A stretch of DNA of 49,154 bases from Oscillospiraceae bacterium (lineage in GTDB: Bacteria > Bacillota > Clostridia > Oscillospirales > Oscillospiraceae), in the NCBI GenBank assembly GCA_902799075.1, contig CADBYZ010000006.1, positions 1-49,154 on the forward strand, read 5' to 3'. The position numbers and the translations under genes were made by a program. Numbering within the stretch: position 1 is the stretch's first letter; the number at the start of each line of letters is the position of its first letter. Under the pieces are notes generated by a model. The model was not told where the DNA came from and did no database searches. It saw nothing but the letters and a program-made list of their open reading frames with translations. Below, one piece after another: positions 34,693 through 43,541 of this stretch.

Positions 34693-35997
34693 TTATAGAA
34701 TAATATCCTTGATAAACGTCGGGCGCTGGACCGGCTCCGCGGAAAATGTGCAGCACGCGCGCAGGCTTTCTGCCGCCTCCTGCGCCTTCTCCATGGTGGA
34801 GGCATGAATGGTAGCAAGGCTCTCGCCCGTCTCCACCTTATCTCCGACCTTCTTGTGCAGCACCAGGCCGACGGAGAGGTCGATGGCGTCCTCCTTGGCG
34901 GCGCGTCCGCCGCCGAGGTGCATGGAGATCAGGCCGACCTTTTCGCATTCAATGTGGCTGATATAGCCCGCTTCCTCCGACGGCACCTCAAGCTGCACCG
35001 GCGCCAGCGGCAGGCGTGCGGTATCGTACACGTCGTGCGCGTCGCCGTCCTGCGCCTCCACAAGCTCGGCGAGCTTTTGAAGCGCCTTGCCGCTGTCGAT
35101 GGCCTCCTGCAGCTTCTGCCGCGCCGTATCTTCATCCTTGGCATAGTCAGCCCCGATCAGCAGGCCGCTTCCGAGCGTCAGGCACAGCTCCAGCAGGTCG
35201 CCCTTCGTCTCGCCGCGGAGAACGGAGATGGCCTCCTTGACCTCGAGGGCGTTGCCCACGGCGCAGCCGAGCGGCTGGTCCATGTCGGTAATGACGGCGG
35301 AGCACTTTCTCCCGGCAAGCCTGCCGATGCGGGTAAGCCCCCTTGCAAGCTCCCGTGCCTGCTCCTCGGTCTTCATAAACGCGCCGCTGCCGCACTTGAC
35401 ATCCAGCACGATCACGTCTGTGCCGGAGGCCAGCTTCTTGGACATGATGGAACTCACGATCAGGGGGATGCTGGGCACGGTGCCGGTCACGTCCCGCAGA
35501 GCGTAGAGCTTTTTGTCCGCCGGGACAAGGTCGGCCGTCTGGCCCATGATGGCAATGCCGATGCGGTTGACGTTTTCAAGAAAGCGCTTTTCCCCGATGG
35601 AGATGTTGTAGCCGGGAAAGCTTTCCAGCTTGTCCAGGGTGCCGCCGGTGTGGCCCAGGCCGCGGCCCGACATTTTGGCAACGCGCAGCCCGCAGGCCGC
35701 CACCATCGGGCAGAGGATGAGACTGGTCTTGTCGCCCACGCCGCCGGTGGAATGCTTGTCAGCCTTGATCCCCTCAATGGCGCTGAGGTCCACCACATCG
35801 CCGGAATGCATCATCGCCATGGTCAGATCCAGCGTCTCCCGATCCGTCATACCGCGAAAATAGATTGCCATGCACATGGCCGACATCTGGTAATCGGCAA
35901 TCTCGCCGCGGACATAGCCGTTGATCATGAACCGGATTTCATCCGTACTCAGCTCCCCGCCGTCGCGTTTTTTCGCGATGAGATCTGTCATCAGCAT
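34693..35997 (-). CDS. pdp: Pyrimidine-nucleoside phosphorylase
   Basis: 434 residues, typical of the thymidine/pyrimidine phosphorylase family. Catalyses phosphorolysis of uridine, thymidine or deoxyuridine. Seen: N-terminal helical domain with [15 protein letters not shown], phosphate site [13 protein letters not shown], the family signature [17 protein letters not shown], and the C-terminal PYNP domain with [14 protein letters not shown]. Start ATG 35997 has AAAGGAGG 8 bases upstream. Pdp versus DeoA cannot be settled by eye, but length and Firmicutes context favour Pdp. First gene of a two-gene unit with glpK. Confidence 0.95.
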   Translation of the reverse strand: MLMTDLIAKKRDGGELSTDEIRFMINGYVRGEIADYQMSAMCMAIYFRGMTDRETLDLTMAMMHSGDVVDLSAIEGIKADKHSTGGVGDKTSLILCPMVAACGLRVAKMSGRGLGHTGGTLDKLESFPGYNISIGEKRFLENVNRIGIAIMGQTADLVPADKKLYALRDVTGTVPSIPLIVSSIMSKKLASGTDVIVLDVKCGSGAFMKTEEQARELARGLTRIGRLAGRKCSAVITDMDQPLGCAVGNALEVKEAISVLRGETKGDLLELCLTLGSGLLIGADYAKDEDTARQKLQEAIDSGKALQKLAELVEAQDGDAHDVYDTARLPLAPVQLEVPSEEAGYISHIECEKVGLISMHLGGGRAAKEDAIDLSVGLVLHKKVGDKVETGESLATIHASTMEKAQEAAESLRACCTFSAEPVQRPTFIKDIIL

Positions 35998-36043
35998 ATT
36001 GAAAACCTCCTTTCAAAAAAATGTGCGTGTAAACTGATGTTTT

Positions 36044-36072
36044 ATTATACCGCATTTTGTACGCTTTCTCAA
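36044..36072 (-). promoter_or_regulatory. Promoter of the pdp-glpK unit
   Basis: Minus strand TTGAGA (36067-36072), exactly 17 bp, TATAAT (36044-36049). The -35 overlaps the stop codon of the upstream unknown gene. Leader of about 40 bases. Confidence 0.8.
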
Positions 36073-36650
36073 TAGCGAAAAACCAGATATTTCTTGCCCT
36101 CGATCACTCTTTCGACTGTCTGCGTCTGCGTCGAGCGCAGCTCGGCCGGGATGGCCAGCAGGCTGCTCACGCCGTCGAAGGAGACAAGGCTCCCGTCCCC
36201 GCGCCGATACCATAGCAGGCCATCCTCCGGCGGCTCGGCAGGCCAGGGGCAGGCGCGGTAATCGGTTTGATTGTTAGGTAAACTCTTCATGTTTGTCTCC
36301 GGTTCCGGCTTGTTTTCTGCTGAACTATCTTCCGTTTTGTTCTCTTCATCCGCAAGAGCTTCTTTGATTATGTTTACTTCATTATGTAAATTTTCTGTTT
36401 CGCGGTCGGACGCGAATTCGATAGGGTCGGGGAAGGCGGCTAGCTCGCGCCTGCTGAGTCTGCGGCACAGGTACAGCCCGCCGTCCTTCGGCTCCATTAC
36501 GCCGAGATATGCGCTTTTCCCGCTCCCGTGCGCCCAGAGCCGGACAAGACCCTGCGCGTCCGCGCTTACCTCGATGACGGTGTACAGGCCGGACTGCGAG
36601 AGAGTAAGTGTACCTGAGAGGTTTTGATTTATGTAAACCGGCATAGCCAT
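36069..36650 (-). CDS. Unknown protein, two-domain with charged linker
   Basis: 193 residues, no signal peptide or membrane span. The N-terminal 80 residues (MPVYINQNLSGTLTLSQSG...) look beta-rich and contain YLGVMEPKDGGLYLCRRLSR. A polar Glu/Asn/Lys linker (about 85-125) joins to a C-terminal part with CPWPAEPPEDGLLWYRRGDG. I do not recognise the family. GGAGG 8 bases before ATG 36650 makes it a credible gene. It may share a transcript with the pdp unit downstream, although that unit has its own promoter. Confidence 0.8.
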   Translation of the reverse strand: MAMPVYINQNLSGTLTLSQSGLYTVIEVSADAQGLVRLWAHGSGKSAYLGVMEPKDGGLYLCRRLSRRELAAFPDPIEFASDRETENLHNEVNIIKEALADEENKTEDSSAENKPEPETNMKSLPNNQTDYRACPWPAEPPEDGLLWYRRGDGSLVSFDGVSSLLAIPAELRSTQTQTVERVIEGKKYLVFRY

Positions 36651-36671
36651 GATACTTGCCTCCTGTTTAGT

Positions 36672-36813
36672 TTGCCTCCCTCTCTGAGGGAGGAGCCCGA
36701 AGGGCGGAGGGAGTTAACAAGACCATACTCGCGTACAGTTGTCCAAGGCAAACCCCTTCCACCGCTGAAGCGGTCTCCCTCCCCCATTCGCCGCAGGCGG
36801 CTGGGGGAGGCAA
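36672..36813. repeat. 142-bp MITE-like element with TTGCCTCCC ends
   Basis: Terminal inverted repeats TTGCCTCCC (36672-36680) and GGGAGGCAA (36805-36813). The interior is a string of small palindromes: CCTCCCTCTCTGAGGGAGG, GCCCGAAGGGC, ACCGCTGAAGCGGT and CCGCAGGCGG. No coding capacity. It occupies most of the gap between the unknown gene and mazF. Similar elements are frequent in gut clostridial genomes. Confidence 0.8.
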
Positions 36814-36869
36814 GCAACGCGCAAAACGCTCCTGCCCATTTGTATGAGCAGGAGCGCGGAATTATGCGG

Positions 36870-37214
36870 TTATGACCCCAGGCCGAAGCTGACGGCGAGG
36901 GCGCTGTCCACCTCGTTCATCGTGCCCTTGTCGAGCCGCCCCATCCTCTCGCGCAGGCGGGACTTGTCGATGGTGCGGATCTGCTCGAGCAGGATGACGC
37001 TGTCGCGGTTGAGACCGACGCTGCGGCCGTGCAGTTCGATATGGGTCGGGAGCTTTGCCTTGCCCATCTGCGATGTGATGGCGGCGGCAATGACCGTGGG
37101 GCTGTGGCGGTTGCCGGTGTCGTTCTGGACGATCAGCACCGGGCGCATGCCGCCCTGTTCGCTGCCGACGACCGGGCTGAGGTCGGCAAAGTAAATATCG
37201 CCTCGTTTGACCAT
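36870..37214 (-). CDS. MazF/PemK-type endoribonuclease toxin, no adjacent antitoxin
   Basis: 114 residues. [31 protein letters not shown] at the start is the MazF/EndoA fold signature, with the RPVLIVQND strand and the later THIELHG and [17 protein letters not shown] blocks intact. These enzymes cleave mRNA at short sequences. No MazE/EndoAI-like frame is found on either side: upstream is hflC, downstream a MITE. ATG 37214 has GGAGTG about 11 bases upstream, a loose spacing. An earlier ATG at 37247 lacks a ribosome site. The antitoxin may be elsewhere, or the gene may be regulated otherwise. Confidence 0.92.
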   Translation of the reverse strand: MVKRGDIYFADLSPVVGSEQGGMRPVLIVQNDTGNRHSPTVIAAAITSQMGKAKLPTHIELHGRSVGLNRDSVILLEQIRTIDKSRLRERMGRLDKGTMNEVDSALAVSFGLGS

Positions 37215-37313
37215 GTCTGATTCACACTCCGATGAAGAGTCGCCCAATACAGTTTATGTAGGGTGCTGCTCTTAGTCTCACCGTGAGGCGAAAATTTTAT
37301 ACATGGAAACGAT

Positions 37314-38152
37314 TTACTCCACCGCCTTGAATATCTTCGCGATCGGCGAATCCGCCGACACGACCAGGGTCTTCTCGCCGGTGGCCAGGGCCTTCTCCGC
37401 CATGTCGAGGGCGCGCATGAACTCGTAGAAGTCCGCCTCCTCGGGGGTGTCATAGACCTCGGAGAGTATGCGCATGTACTCGGCCTCGCCCTCGGCCTTG
37501 AGCTTCTCGGCGGCGGCGTTCGCCTGGGAGAGGGTAATGGAGACGGATTTGTCCGCCTCGTTGCGGATCTGCTTTGCCTCGGCCGCGCCCTCGGCGGTGT
37601 AGGAGGCGGCGATGTTGGTGCGCTCGGAGATCATGCGCTCATAGACGGCGGACTTGTTCTCGTCCGGCAGGTCGATGCGCTTGGTCTCGATGCCACATTA
37701 TCCATGATGCGCTGGGCAAGCAAACCGTCACGGCCCGAAATGACCTCCTCCTGCCGCATGGAGGAGATAACGGTCTTGAGGCTGTTGTAGACGACGGTGT
37801 CGATACGATACTCTGCATTGGCGACATTGCCGGAGAGGGCCTGAATGAATTTCAGCGGATCGCTGATGCGCCAGAGGACAAAGGAGTCCGCCACCATGGA
37901 CTTTTTGTCGCTGGTGATGACGTCGCTCACGGCGAGGTCATAGAGCATCTCGGTCTTCGGCAGGGTGCTGACCGACTGGATGAACGGGAGCTTCATGCTC
38001 AGGCCCGGCTCGTCCACGATCTTGACCACCGCGCCGAACTGGCGCACGATGGTGTACTCGTTGGCCTCGGTGGTAAAGAAGCAGGCCCCGGACAGCAGGA
38101 TCGCCAGGACGATGACCGCGACCGGAACGATGATTTTGATGCTTTTCTTCAC
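37314..38152 (-). pseudogene. hflC: hflC, disrupted by a single-base frameshift
   Basis: Two frames together spell one HflC (SPFH/prohibitin family, partner of HflK in controlling FtsH). The first runs from MKKSIKIIVPVAVIVLAILLS through LLAQRIMDNV, then shifts. The second resumes IETKRIDLPDENKSAVYERM and runs to the C-terminus AKIFKAVE. Restoring one G in the GTGGC at about 37692-37694 (giving NVGIETKRID) joins them into about 279 residues. The start overlaps the hflK stop by 4 bp. It could be a real mutation or a sequencing/assembly error. As written, the product is truncated with a scrambled tail ending at 37631, leaving HflK without a normal partner. Confidence 0.9.
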
Positions 38153-39210
38153 TTGGCCTCACCTCCCAGGTTGACGGTGGCAAACTGCTCGAGCGGCAGG
38201 GCGGTCTGCACGCCGGTATCGGCGTCGAGGATATAGAGCTTCATGCCGGGCAGGATGGACTCCATGGCTTCGTAGAACAGGCGCTGCTTGGTGATGAGCG
38301 GGTACTTCTGGTACTCGGAGAAGAGCTCGGCAAAGCGGGAGGCCTGGCCGTTTGCCTCGTTGATCTTGCTCTCCTTGTAGGCTTCGGCGCTCTTGATGAT
38401 CTGGTCGGCGTCGGCGGCCGCGGCGGGAATGACCTCGTTTGCGTACTTCTTGGCGTTATTGACCGTGGTGTCGGCCGACTGCTTGGCAGTCTCCACGGCG
38501 GTGAAAGCGCGCTGCACCTCAGAAGTGGGGGGCTCCGCGTCCTGGATGCGGATGTTGGCAAGCTGGAGGCCGATATCCTCCTGCTCCAGGCGCTGCATGA
38601 CCTTGTCCTTGATGGCGGCCTGGATCTCGCTTTTGCCGGTGGTGATGACGGTGTCGACGTTATACAGGCCGATGGTGTCGCGGATATAGCTCTGGCAGAG
38701 CATCTTGAGGATGTCCACCGGGTTCTGCGAGCTGTAGAGGTACTTGATGGGGTCTGTGACGCGGTACTCCACATAGAAGTCGACGTTGACGAAGTTATAG
38801 TCGTAGGTGATCATCAAGGATTCTTCTTCCACATTCTGGCTGCTGCCGATGCGGTAGCCGAGGGGGAAGCCCTGGATGGTCTTGGAGACCTTGGTCACGT
38901 CCTGAATAAAGGGGATCTTGAACTTGAGGCCCGAGGTGGAGACCATGGTGGGTTTGCCGAAGGTGGTGATGACGGCGTACTGGTCCTCCTTGAGGGTGTA
39001 GTAGGAATCCATCACCGCGAGGATCAGCACAACCAGCACCAGCACCAGGATCGCGGATTTACCGGGCAGATTGAGTTTTACGTTCGGGCGCTTGAAGGGA
39101 CTTTTGGGGGCCTTGTTCGGGCCACCGGGTTTTTTGTCCGGGCCGCTGCCGGAGCCGTTGTTGGGATTGAACGGGCCGCTGGAATAGCTGCCGTCCGGGT
39201 TTATGTTCAT
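38149..39210 (-). CDS. hflK: HflK, SPFH-domain membrane protein
   Basis: 353 residues. A Gly/Pro/Asn-rich cytoplasmic N-terminus (1-48) precedes one membrane span (53-72) and the SPFH/Band 7 domain (about 78-260), with DPIKYLYSSQNP and LQLANIRIQDAEPP, then a coiled-coil tail. HflK and HflC form a large membrane cage around the FtsH protease. RBS AAAGGAGG 9 bases before ATG; hflC follows with a 4-bp overlap. Promoter at 39246-39274. All expected features are intact, in contrast to the broken hflC. Confidence 0.95.
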   Translation of the reverse strand: MNINPDGSYSSGPFNPNNGSGSGPDKKPGGPNKAPKSPFKRPNVKLNLPGKSAILVLVLVVLILAVMDSYYTLKEDQYAVITTFGKPTMVSTSGLKFKIPFIQDVTKVSKTIQGFPLGYRIGSSQNVEEESLMITYDYNFVNVDFYVEYRVTDPIKYLYSSQNPVDILKMLCQSYIRDTIGLYNVDTVITTGKSEIQAAIKDKVMQRLEQEDIGLQLANIRIQDAEPPTSEVQRAFTAVETAKQSADTTVNNAKKYANEVIPAAAADADQIIKSAEAYKESKINEANGQASRFAELFSEYQKYPLITKQRLFYEAMESILPGMKLYILDADTGVQTALPLEQFATVNLGGEAK

Positions 39211-39245
39211 AAGCGACTACCTCCTTTTTGTTCGATAGCATGATG

Positions 39246-39274
39246 ATTATACCGCAAAAGCTTCCGCTTGTGAA
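39246..39274 (-). promoter_or_regulatory. Promoter of hflKC
   Basis: Minus strand TTCACA (39269-39274), 17-bp spacer, TATAAT (39246-39251), about 35 bp before the hflK ATG. Confidence 0.75.
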
Positions 39275-39400
39275 GTATGTGCGGCGCAGGATTGATAAAT
39301 TCCTGACGATTTTGCGGTTTGTTCACAAATGATGCTCTGCCCCGCGCCGGACGGGAGCCTGTCAACAAAAGGTTTCGTATGCTTTTTGCGATCTTGACAC

Positions 39401-39429
39401 TTGATATGAAATGGAAGATACTTTATAAT
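39401..39429 (+). promoter_or_regulatory. Promoter of the exported-protein pair
   Basis: TTGATA (39401-39406), 17-bp spacer, TATAAT (39424-39429). A second candidate -35, TTGACA at 39394-39399, pairs with GATACT (39417-39422) at 17 bp. Confidence 0.75.
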
Positions 39430-39486
39430 ATTGTCAGAAACTTACGATTTCCCGTCTCTGGCCTGTTGAAGGGAGGCGTTCTATCC

Positions 39487-40857
39487 ATGTATACACGTAT
39501 GAAACTCAGCCGGGGCATCCTGCCTTTGCTCCTGGCGATCGCGCTTTTGTTTCCGCAGTCGGCCTTCGCCGCCGGCCCAGGCATCCCGGATTATGACGGC
39601 GCGGCCGCGACCGAGCTCAAACGCAATGTGCCGTCGCTGGCCGCAGAGGACATTGATGCGCGGGAGCATGTCACATACAGTCCTCTCGACGCTCTCGGCC
39701 GTCCCGGCCCGGTGACCGCCTGCTTAGGCCGTGCCTCTCTCCCGAGCGGGCTTCGCAGCGACGATGTCGGCGCTCTGCCTGTCGGCTGGGTGACGGTGCG
39801 CTATGCCGACGGCTATCTGTACAGTCTGTGCCATCTCCTTTCCCCGGCGCTGGGCGGGGACGCGTCAGCGGCGGAGAATGTTTTCACCGGCACCCGCTAT
39901 CTCCAAAACGAGAGCATGCGGCTCTATGAGGACAGGATCGCCGACTGCCTTGCCCGCACGGCATACCATGTCCTGTACCGCGCCACGCCTGTTTACAGCG
40001 GCGACAATCTGGTGGCGGAAGGCGTACAGCTCGAGGCCCTCTCAGTGGAGGACGGGGGAAGAACCGTCTGCTTCAACGTCTTCCTCTACAACATCCAGCC
40101 CGGTGTCACTATTGATTACCGTACCGGCGAGAGCGTGCAGGACGCGGAGATGACAGTAGAGTTTACGGCGAAGGAGCTGCTCGCGCTGCACCTTTTCCCG
40201 GAGCCGCCGCAGATGCTTGCCCCGCAGCACGCAAGCTTTGACGCGCTGAGCGAGACGTTCATAAATTCTTCCGGCATTGCCACCTCTCAGTTGTCAACAA
40301 AAATGCTGCTATGGGTATCCAAAACCGGTGACAAATATCATTCGGTCAATCCCTGCGGAAACATGGATTCCGATGGCGCCCGTCAGGTAACGGTAGATTT
40401 GACAACAATCAGAGCCTCACAATTGTGCGAGACCTGCTGCCAGTCGATCATCAGCGCGCTTCCCTCCCTGAAAGCGAGCCTGTCCGGCAGCTCCGCCTCT
40501 TCGGGCGGCTACTCAAGCGGCGGCAATATCACGCACATCAGCAGCGCGGACTTCCAGGACGACGATTCCCCGTATTCAAGCGGCGGCCATATCACGCATG
40601 TCAAAGTCACGCCCACGCCGCGGCCCGTGCTTACCCCCGCGCCGACCGAAAAACCCCAGTCCCCGGGGAACAGCCTGCTGTCCGGCATCCTGTCCAGCGC
40701 GCTGTCCACCGACAGCACCATGGTGTGGATTTCCTACATGGATAAGTGCTATCACCGTTCCGACAGCTGCCCGAATGTGGATACACTCAGCGCGTATCAA
40801 AAGACGCTGGATTGGGCCAAGGCAAGCGGGTATACGCCCTGCGGCGAATGCTGGTAA
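39487..40857 (+). CDS. Exported protein with two YH-x-C-x-CxxC modules
   Basis: 456 residues with a signal peptide (MYTRMKLSRGILPLLLAIALLFPQSAFA, cut near residue 28). The middle part has no domain I know. Two related modules lie at about 271-318 and 411-456. Each starts with W-(V/I)-S, then K/C-Y-H, a Cys five residues after the His, and ends with a C-x-x-C pair (CETCC and CGECW). Between them are SSGGNITHI/SSGGHITHV repeats and a Pro-rich linker. The His/Cys set suggests metal binding or disulfides. GGGAGGCG precedes ATG 39487; in-frame codons upstream to 39319 overlap the promoter. It is followed after 35 bp by the VWA gene. Confidence 0.85.
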   Translation: MYTRMKLSRGILPLLLAIALLFPQSAFAAGPGIPDYDGAAATELKRNVPSLAAEDIDAREHVTYSPLDALGRPGPVTACLGRASLPSGLRSDDVGALPVGWVTVRYADGYLYSLCHLLSPALGGDASAAENVFTGTRYLQNESMRLYEDRIADCLARTAYHVLYRATPVYSGDNLVAEGVQLEALSVEDGGRTVCFNVFLYNIQPGVTIDYRTGESVQDAEMTVEFTAKELLALHLFPEPPQMLAPQHASFDALSETFINSSGIATSQLSTKMLLWVSKTGDKYHSVNPCGNMDSDGARQVTVDLTTIRASQLCETCCQSIISALPSLKASLSGSSASSGGYSSGGNITHISSADFQDDDSPYSSGGHITHVKVTPTPRPVLTPAPTEKPQSPGNSLLSGILSSALSTDSTMVWISYMDKCYHRSDSCPNVDTLSAYQKTLDWAKASGYTPCGECW

Positions 40858-40892
40858 GCATGAGATCACAGCGAAAAGTCAAGGAGAACACC

Positions 40893-43493
40893 ATGACGAC
40901 AAAGAAACTCACCGCGGCGGCGCTTGCGCTGCTGCTGTCGCTTGCGCTGCTGCTGAGCCTGCCGGGCGCGGCCCGGGCGGAAAAGACATACGGGGAGCCG
41001 CAGCGCTTCAACGTGGTGCTGGTGGTCGATAAAAGCGGCAGCCTCTGCTGCGAAAACGGCACCGGCACGGACCCCGACGGACTGCGCTTTGACGCGCTGC
41101 GTCTCTTCCTTGCTTTGCTTTCCGAAGAGGGCAACAACGTCGGCGCCGTCGTTTTCGATGAACATATCCGCCTGGAAGCGCCCATCCGGCCTTTAAGCGG
41201 CATGGAGGAAAAGCAGGCGCTGATCCATGAGGTGGAGGGGTATTACCCCGGCTACGACACGGACATCGGCAGCGCCATGCTGCGGGCGACCGAGATGCTG
41301 CGCGACATGAAGCAGGAAAACGATCTGCCCTGCATGATCCTCCTCTTCTCCGACGGCATGACCGATTTCACCACCGGCGATCTGCGCCGGCGCTTCCTGA
41401 GCTCCTGGGCAAACGCCGAAAAGGCGGTGCAGACGGCACAGGAGGAGGGCATCGTGATAAACGGCATACTCCTGAACGTGGAGGGAAAGGCCGAGCGCGG
41501 CAGAGAGGAATTCCGGCTCTATACCTACCGCACGGCGAGCACTGTCGAGGGCGAGGACGGGGAACAGCTTGTCAAGCGCGGCGAGTTTGAGGAGGTCAAG
41601 CAAGCCGCCGATCTGGCCCCGGCCTTCCGCAGGCTGTACCGTATCGTCACCAACGCCGCCTATACCGGCGATCAGCGGGTGTCCTTCAACGAACAGGGCG
41701 AGGCGGAGATCACCTTCACCGTGCCGAGCTTCGGCGTGGAGGAGGTCAACGTGATCGTCGAGGGTGAAGAGCTCCGCCCGAAGAGCGAAAAAAGCGGGGA
41801 ACGGCTGGAAGTCACGGTCCTGCGTCCCTCCGGTGAGCCCTTCCGGGCCGCCGGGCACAGCCTTGACAGCTCCCGCTATATGCTCGTGAAGATCCCCGAG
41901 CCGGACCTCGGAATCTGGCATGTGCTCCTGAAGGGCAGGCCCGACGACTGGGTGGATGTCACCATGGTCGGCAACCCCACCCTGCGTGTCAGCCTCACGG
42001 GCAGCGAGAGCGTAGAGTCCTACACCACCGGCACGCTCTACACCTTCAAGGCCAGTGTGGCCGACCCGTCTGTGCCGGAGCTTGGAGAGGAGCAGCTTCG
42101 CGCCATGAACGCGGTTCTGGTGCGCGAGGACCTCGCCACCGGGGCTGTGCACGAATACCCCGCCGAAGGCCTGGACGGAAACACCTTCACCTTTGAGGCA
42201 CTCAGCTTCCCCAGAGGCGGGGAATACACGCTGAGCGCGGTATTGAGCCTCGGCGATTTCAAGGTCCCCTCCGACAGGCTCACCGTCACGGCGGATGCCG
42301 TGCCCCTCGCCCCGACAGTCAGCGCCGTAACGGACATGCTCCAGTACGGCCGCTTCCGGGACGGCGTGTGGGAGCTGGAGCTGGATGCGCTCTTCGGTGT
42401 TGAGCGGGAAAGCGGCCTGCAGTATACGCTCTCCGACGACTTTGACGGCGCGCTCGGTATCGCGGGCGGTGTGCTGCGCGCACGTCCGGCAAATGCCGAG
42501 CCCATGGTCTTTACCGTGACGGCAAAGGATCTGATGGACCAGCAGGCGCAGATTTCCTTTGACATTCAGGCACCCTCTGTCACGGCGAATACCAGCCGCG
42601 TGTCCAGCATTCTGGAAAACGGGCGCTATCGGGACGGACAGTGGGAGGCGGCGCTTGACGATTTCTTTGACGATCCCAAGGACGCTGCGCTCAGCTATAC
42701 GCTCTCAGCCGACCGCAGCGGAGCTGTCACAGTATCGGACGGCATTGTGCACGCCGGTCTGGAAGACAGCGGCGCACCCCTCTCCTTCACGGTCACCGCG
42801 ACCGATGTGACGGGCCAGAGCGCGAAGGTGGCCTTCGATCTCTCTGTCCCCACGGTCACAGCCAAGCTCGACAAGGTCACGAACATGATGCGCCTGGGTC
42901 AGATGCAGGATTATGTCTGGACACTGCCGCTGGATGGGCTTTTCTATGATACCAACGATTCGCCCCTGAGCTATACGCTCTCCGAAAGCTTCGGCGGCGC
43001 GGTGACGGTTGCGGACGGCACGCTCCGGGTCGACTTTAGCGAACTGCGCGAGGCGGCCTTCGATCTCACGGCGACGAACACCTTCGGCCGACAGGCGTCG
43101 ATCCCCTTCTCTCTCAAGCTCCCTGGGCCTGCGGTTTCCGGCGGAGCGATCAGCGAGACGATCAAGACCGGTCTTTTCCAGGCGGGCGTCTGGGAGACGC
43201 GCATTGACACGCTGTTCAGCGATCCGAAGGGCACGGCCCTGCGCTACACGCTGTCGGACGATTTCGGCGGCGCGGCCAGGATCGAAAACGGCACGCTGCA
43301 TGTCGACATGAAGGGACTCAAAAAAGCGGACTTCACCGTCACGGCGACGGATGAGTACGGCATGAGCGCCGCGCTTCCCGTCACGCTGACGGAGAAGAAC
43401 ATGACCCCGCTCTATATTCTGATCGGACTGGGCGGCGTGGCAGGCGCGGGGGGCATCCCGGCGGGCGTCGCTTACTGGCTGAAAAAACGCTGA
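40893..43493 (+). CDS. Exported VWA-domain protein with four tandem beta repeats and C-terminal anchor
   Basis: 866 residues. Signal peptide 1-29 (ends ARA). VWA domain about 38-230 with MIDAS start D46-K-S-G-S and FSDGMTDF later. A linker of Ig-like character follows. Four repeats of about 90 residues lie at about 472-562, 564-651, 652-741 and 745-835, each with V..(M/I)L..G....G.W...L..LF.D......L.YTLS...GA, a cadherin/Ig-like pattern. One membrane span (LYILIGLGGVAGAGGIPAGVAYW) and KKR end the protein; no LPxTG. This is probably a surface adhesin or sensor displayed outside. AGGAG precedes the ATG; co-transcribed with the preceding exported protein. Confidence 0.9.
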   Translation: MTTKKLTAAALALLLSLALLLSLPGAARAEKTYGEPQRFNVVLVVDKSGSLCCENGTGTDPDGLRFDALRLFLALLSEEGNNVGAVVFDEHIRLEAPIRPLSGMEEKQALIHEVEGYYPGYDTDIGSAMLRATEMLRDMKQENDLPCMILLFSDGMTDFTTGDLRRRFLSSWANAEKAVQTAQEEGIVINGILLNVEGKAERGREEFRLYTYRTASTVEGEDGEQLVKRGEFEEVKQAADLAPAFRRLYRIVTNAAYTGDQRVSFNEQGEAEITFTVPSFGVEEVNVIVEGEELRPKSEKSGERLEVTVLRPSGEPFRAAGHSLDSSRYMLVKIPEPDLGIWHVLLKGRPDDWVDVTMVGNPTLRVSLTGSESVESYTTGTLYTFKASVADPSVPELGEEQLRAMNAVLVREDLATGAVHEYPAEGLDGNTFTFEALSFPRGGEYTLSAVLSLGDFKVPSDRLTVTADAVPLAPTVSAVTDMLQYGRFRDGVWELELDALFGVERESGLQYTLSDDFDGALGIAGGVLRARPANAEPMVFTVTAKDLMDQQAQISFDIQAPSVTANTSRVSSILENGRYRDGQWEAALDDFFDDPKDAALSYTLSADRSGAVTVSDGIVHAGLEDSGAPLSFTVTATDVTGQSAKVAFDLSVPTVTAKLDKVTNMMRLGQMQDYVWTLPLDGLFYDTNDSPLSYTLSESFGGAVTVADGTLRVDFSELREAAFDLTATNTFGRQASIPFSLKLPGPAVSGGAISETIKTGLFQAGVWETRIDTLFSDPKGTALRYTLSDDFGGAARIENGTLHVDMKGLKKADFTVTATDEYGMSAALPVTLTEKNMTPLYILIGLGGVAGAGGIPAGVAYWLKKR

Positions 43494-43504
43494 TTTCGGG
43501 CAAG

Positions 43505-43541
43505 AAAAACGGACTGTGCAGTCTTTACACAGTCCGTTTTT
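43505..43541. terminator. Bidirectional terminator
   Basis: AAAAACGGACTGTG (43505-43518) and CACAGTCCGTTTTT (43528-43541) are perfect 14-base arms with flanking A/T runs. It closes the VWA gene on the plus strand and touches the stop of the convergent membrane-protein gene. Confidence 0.92.
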
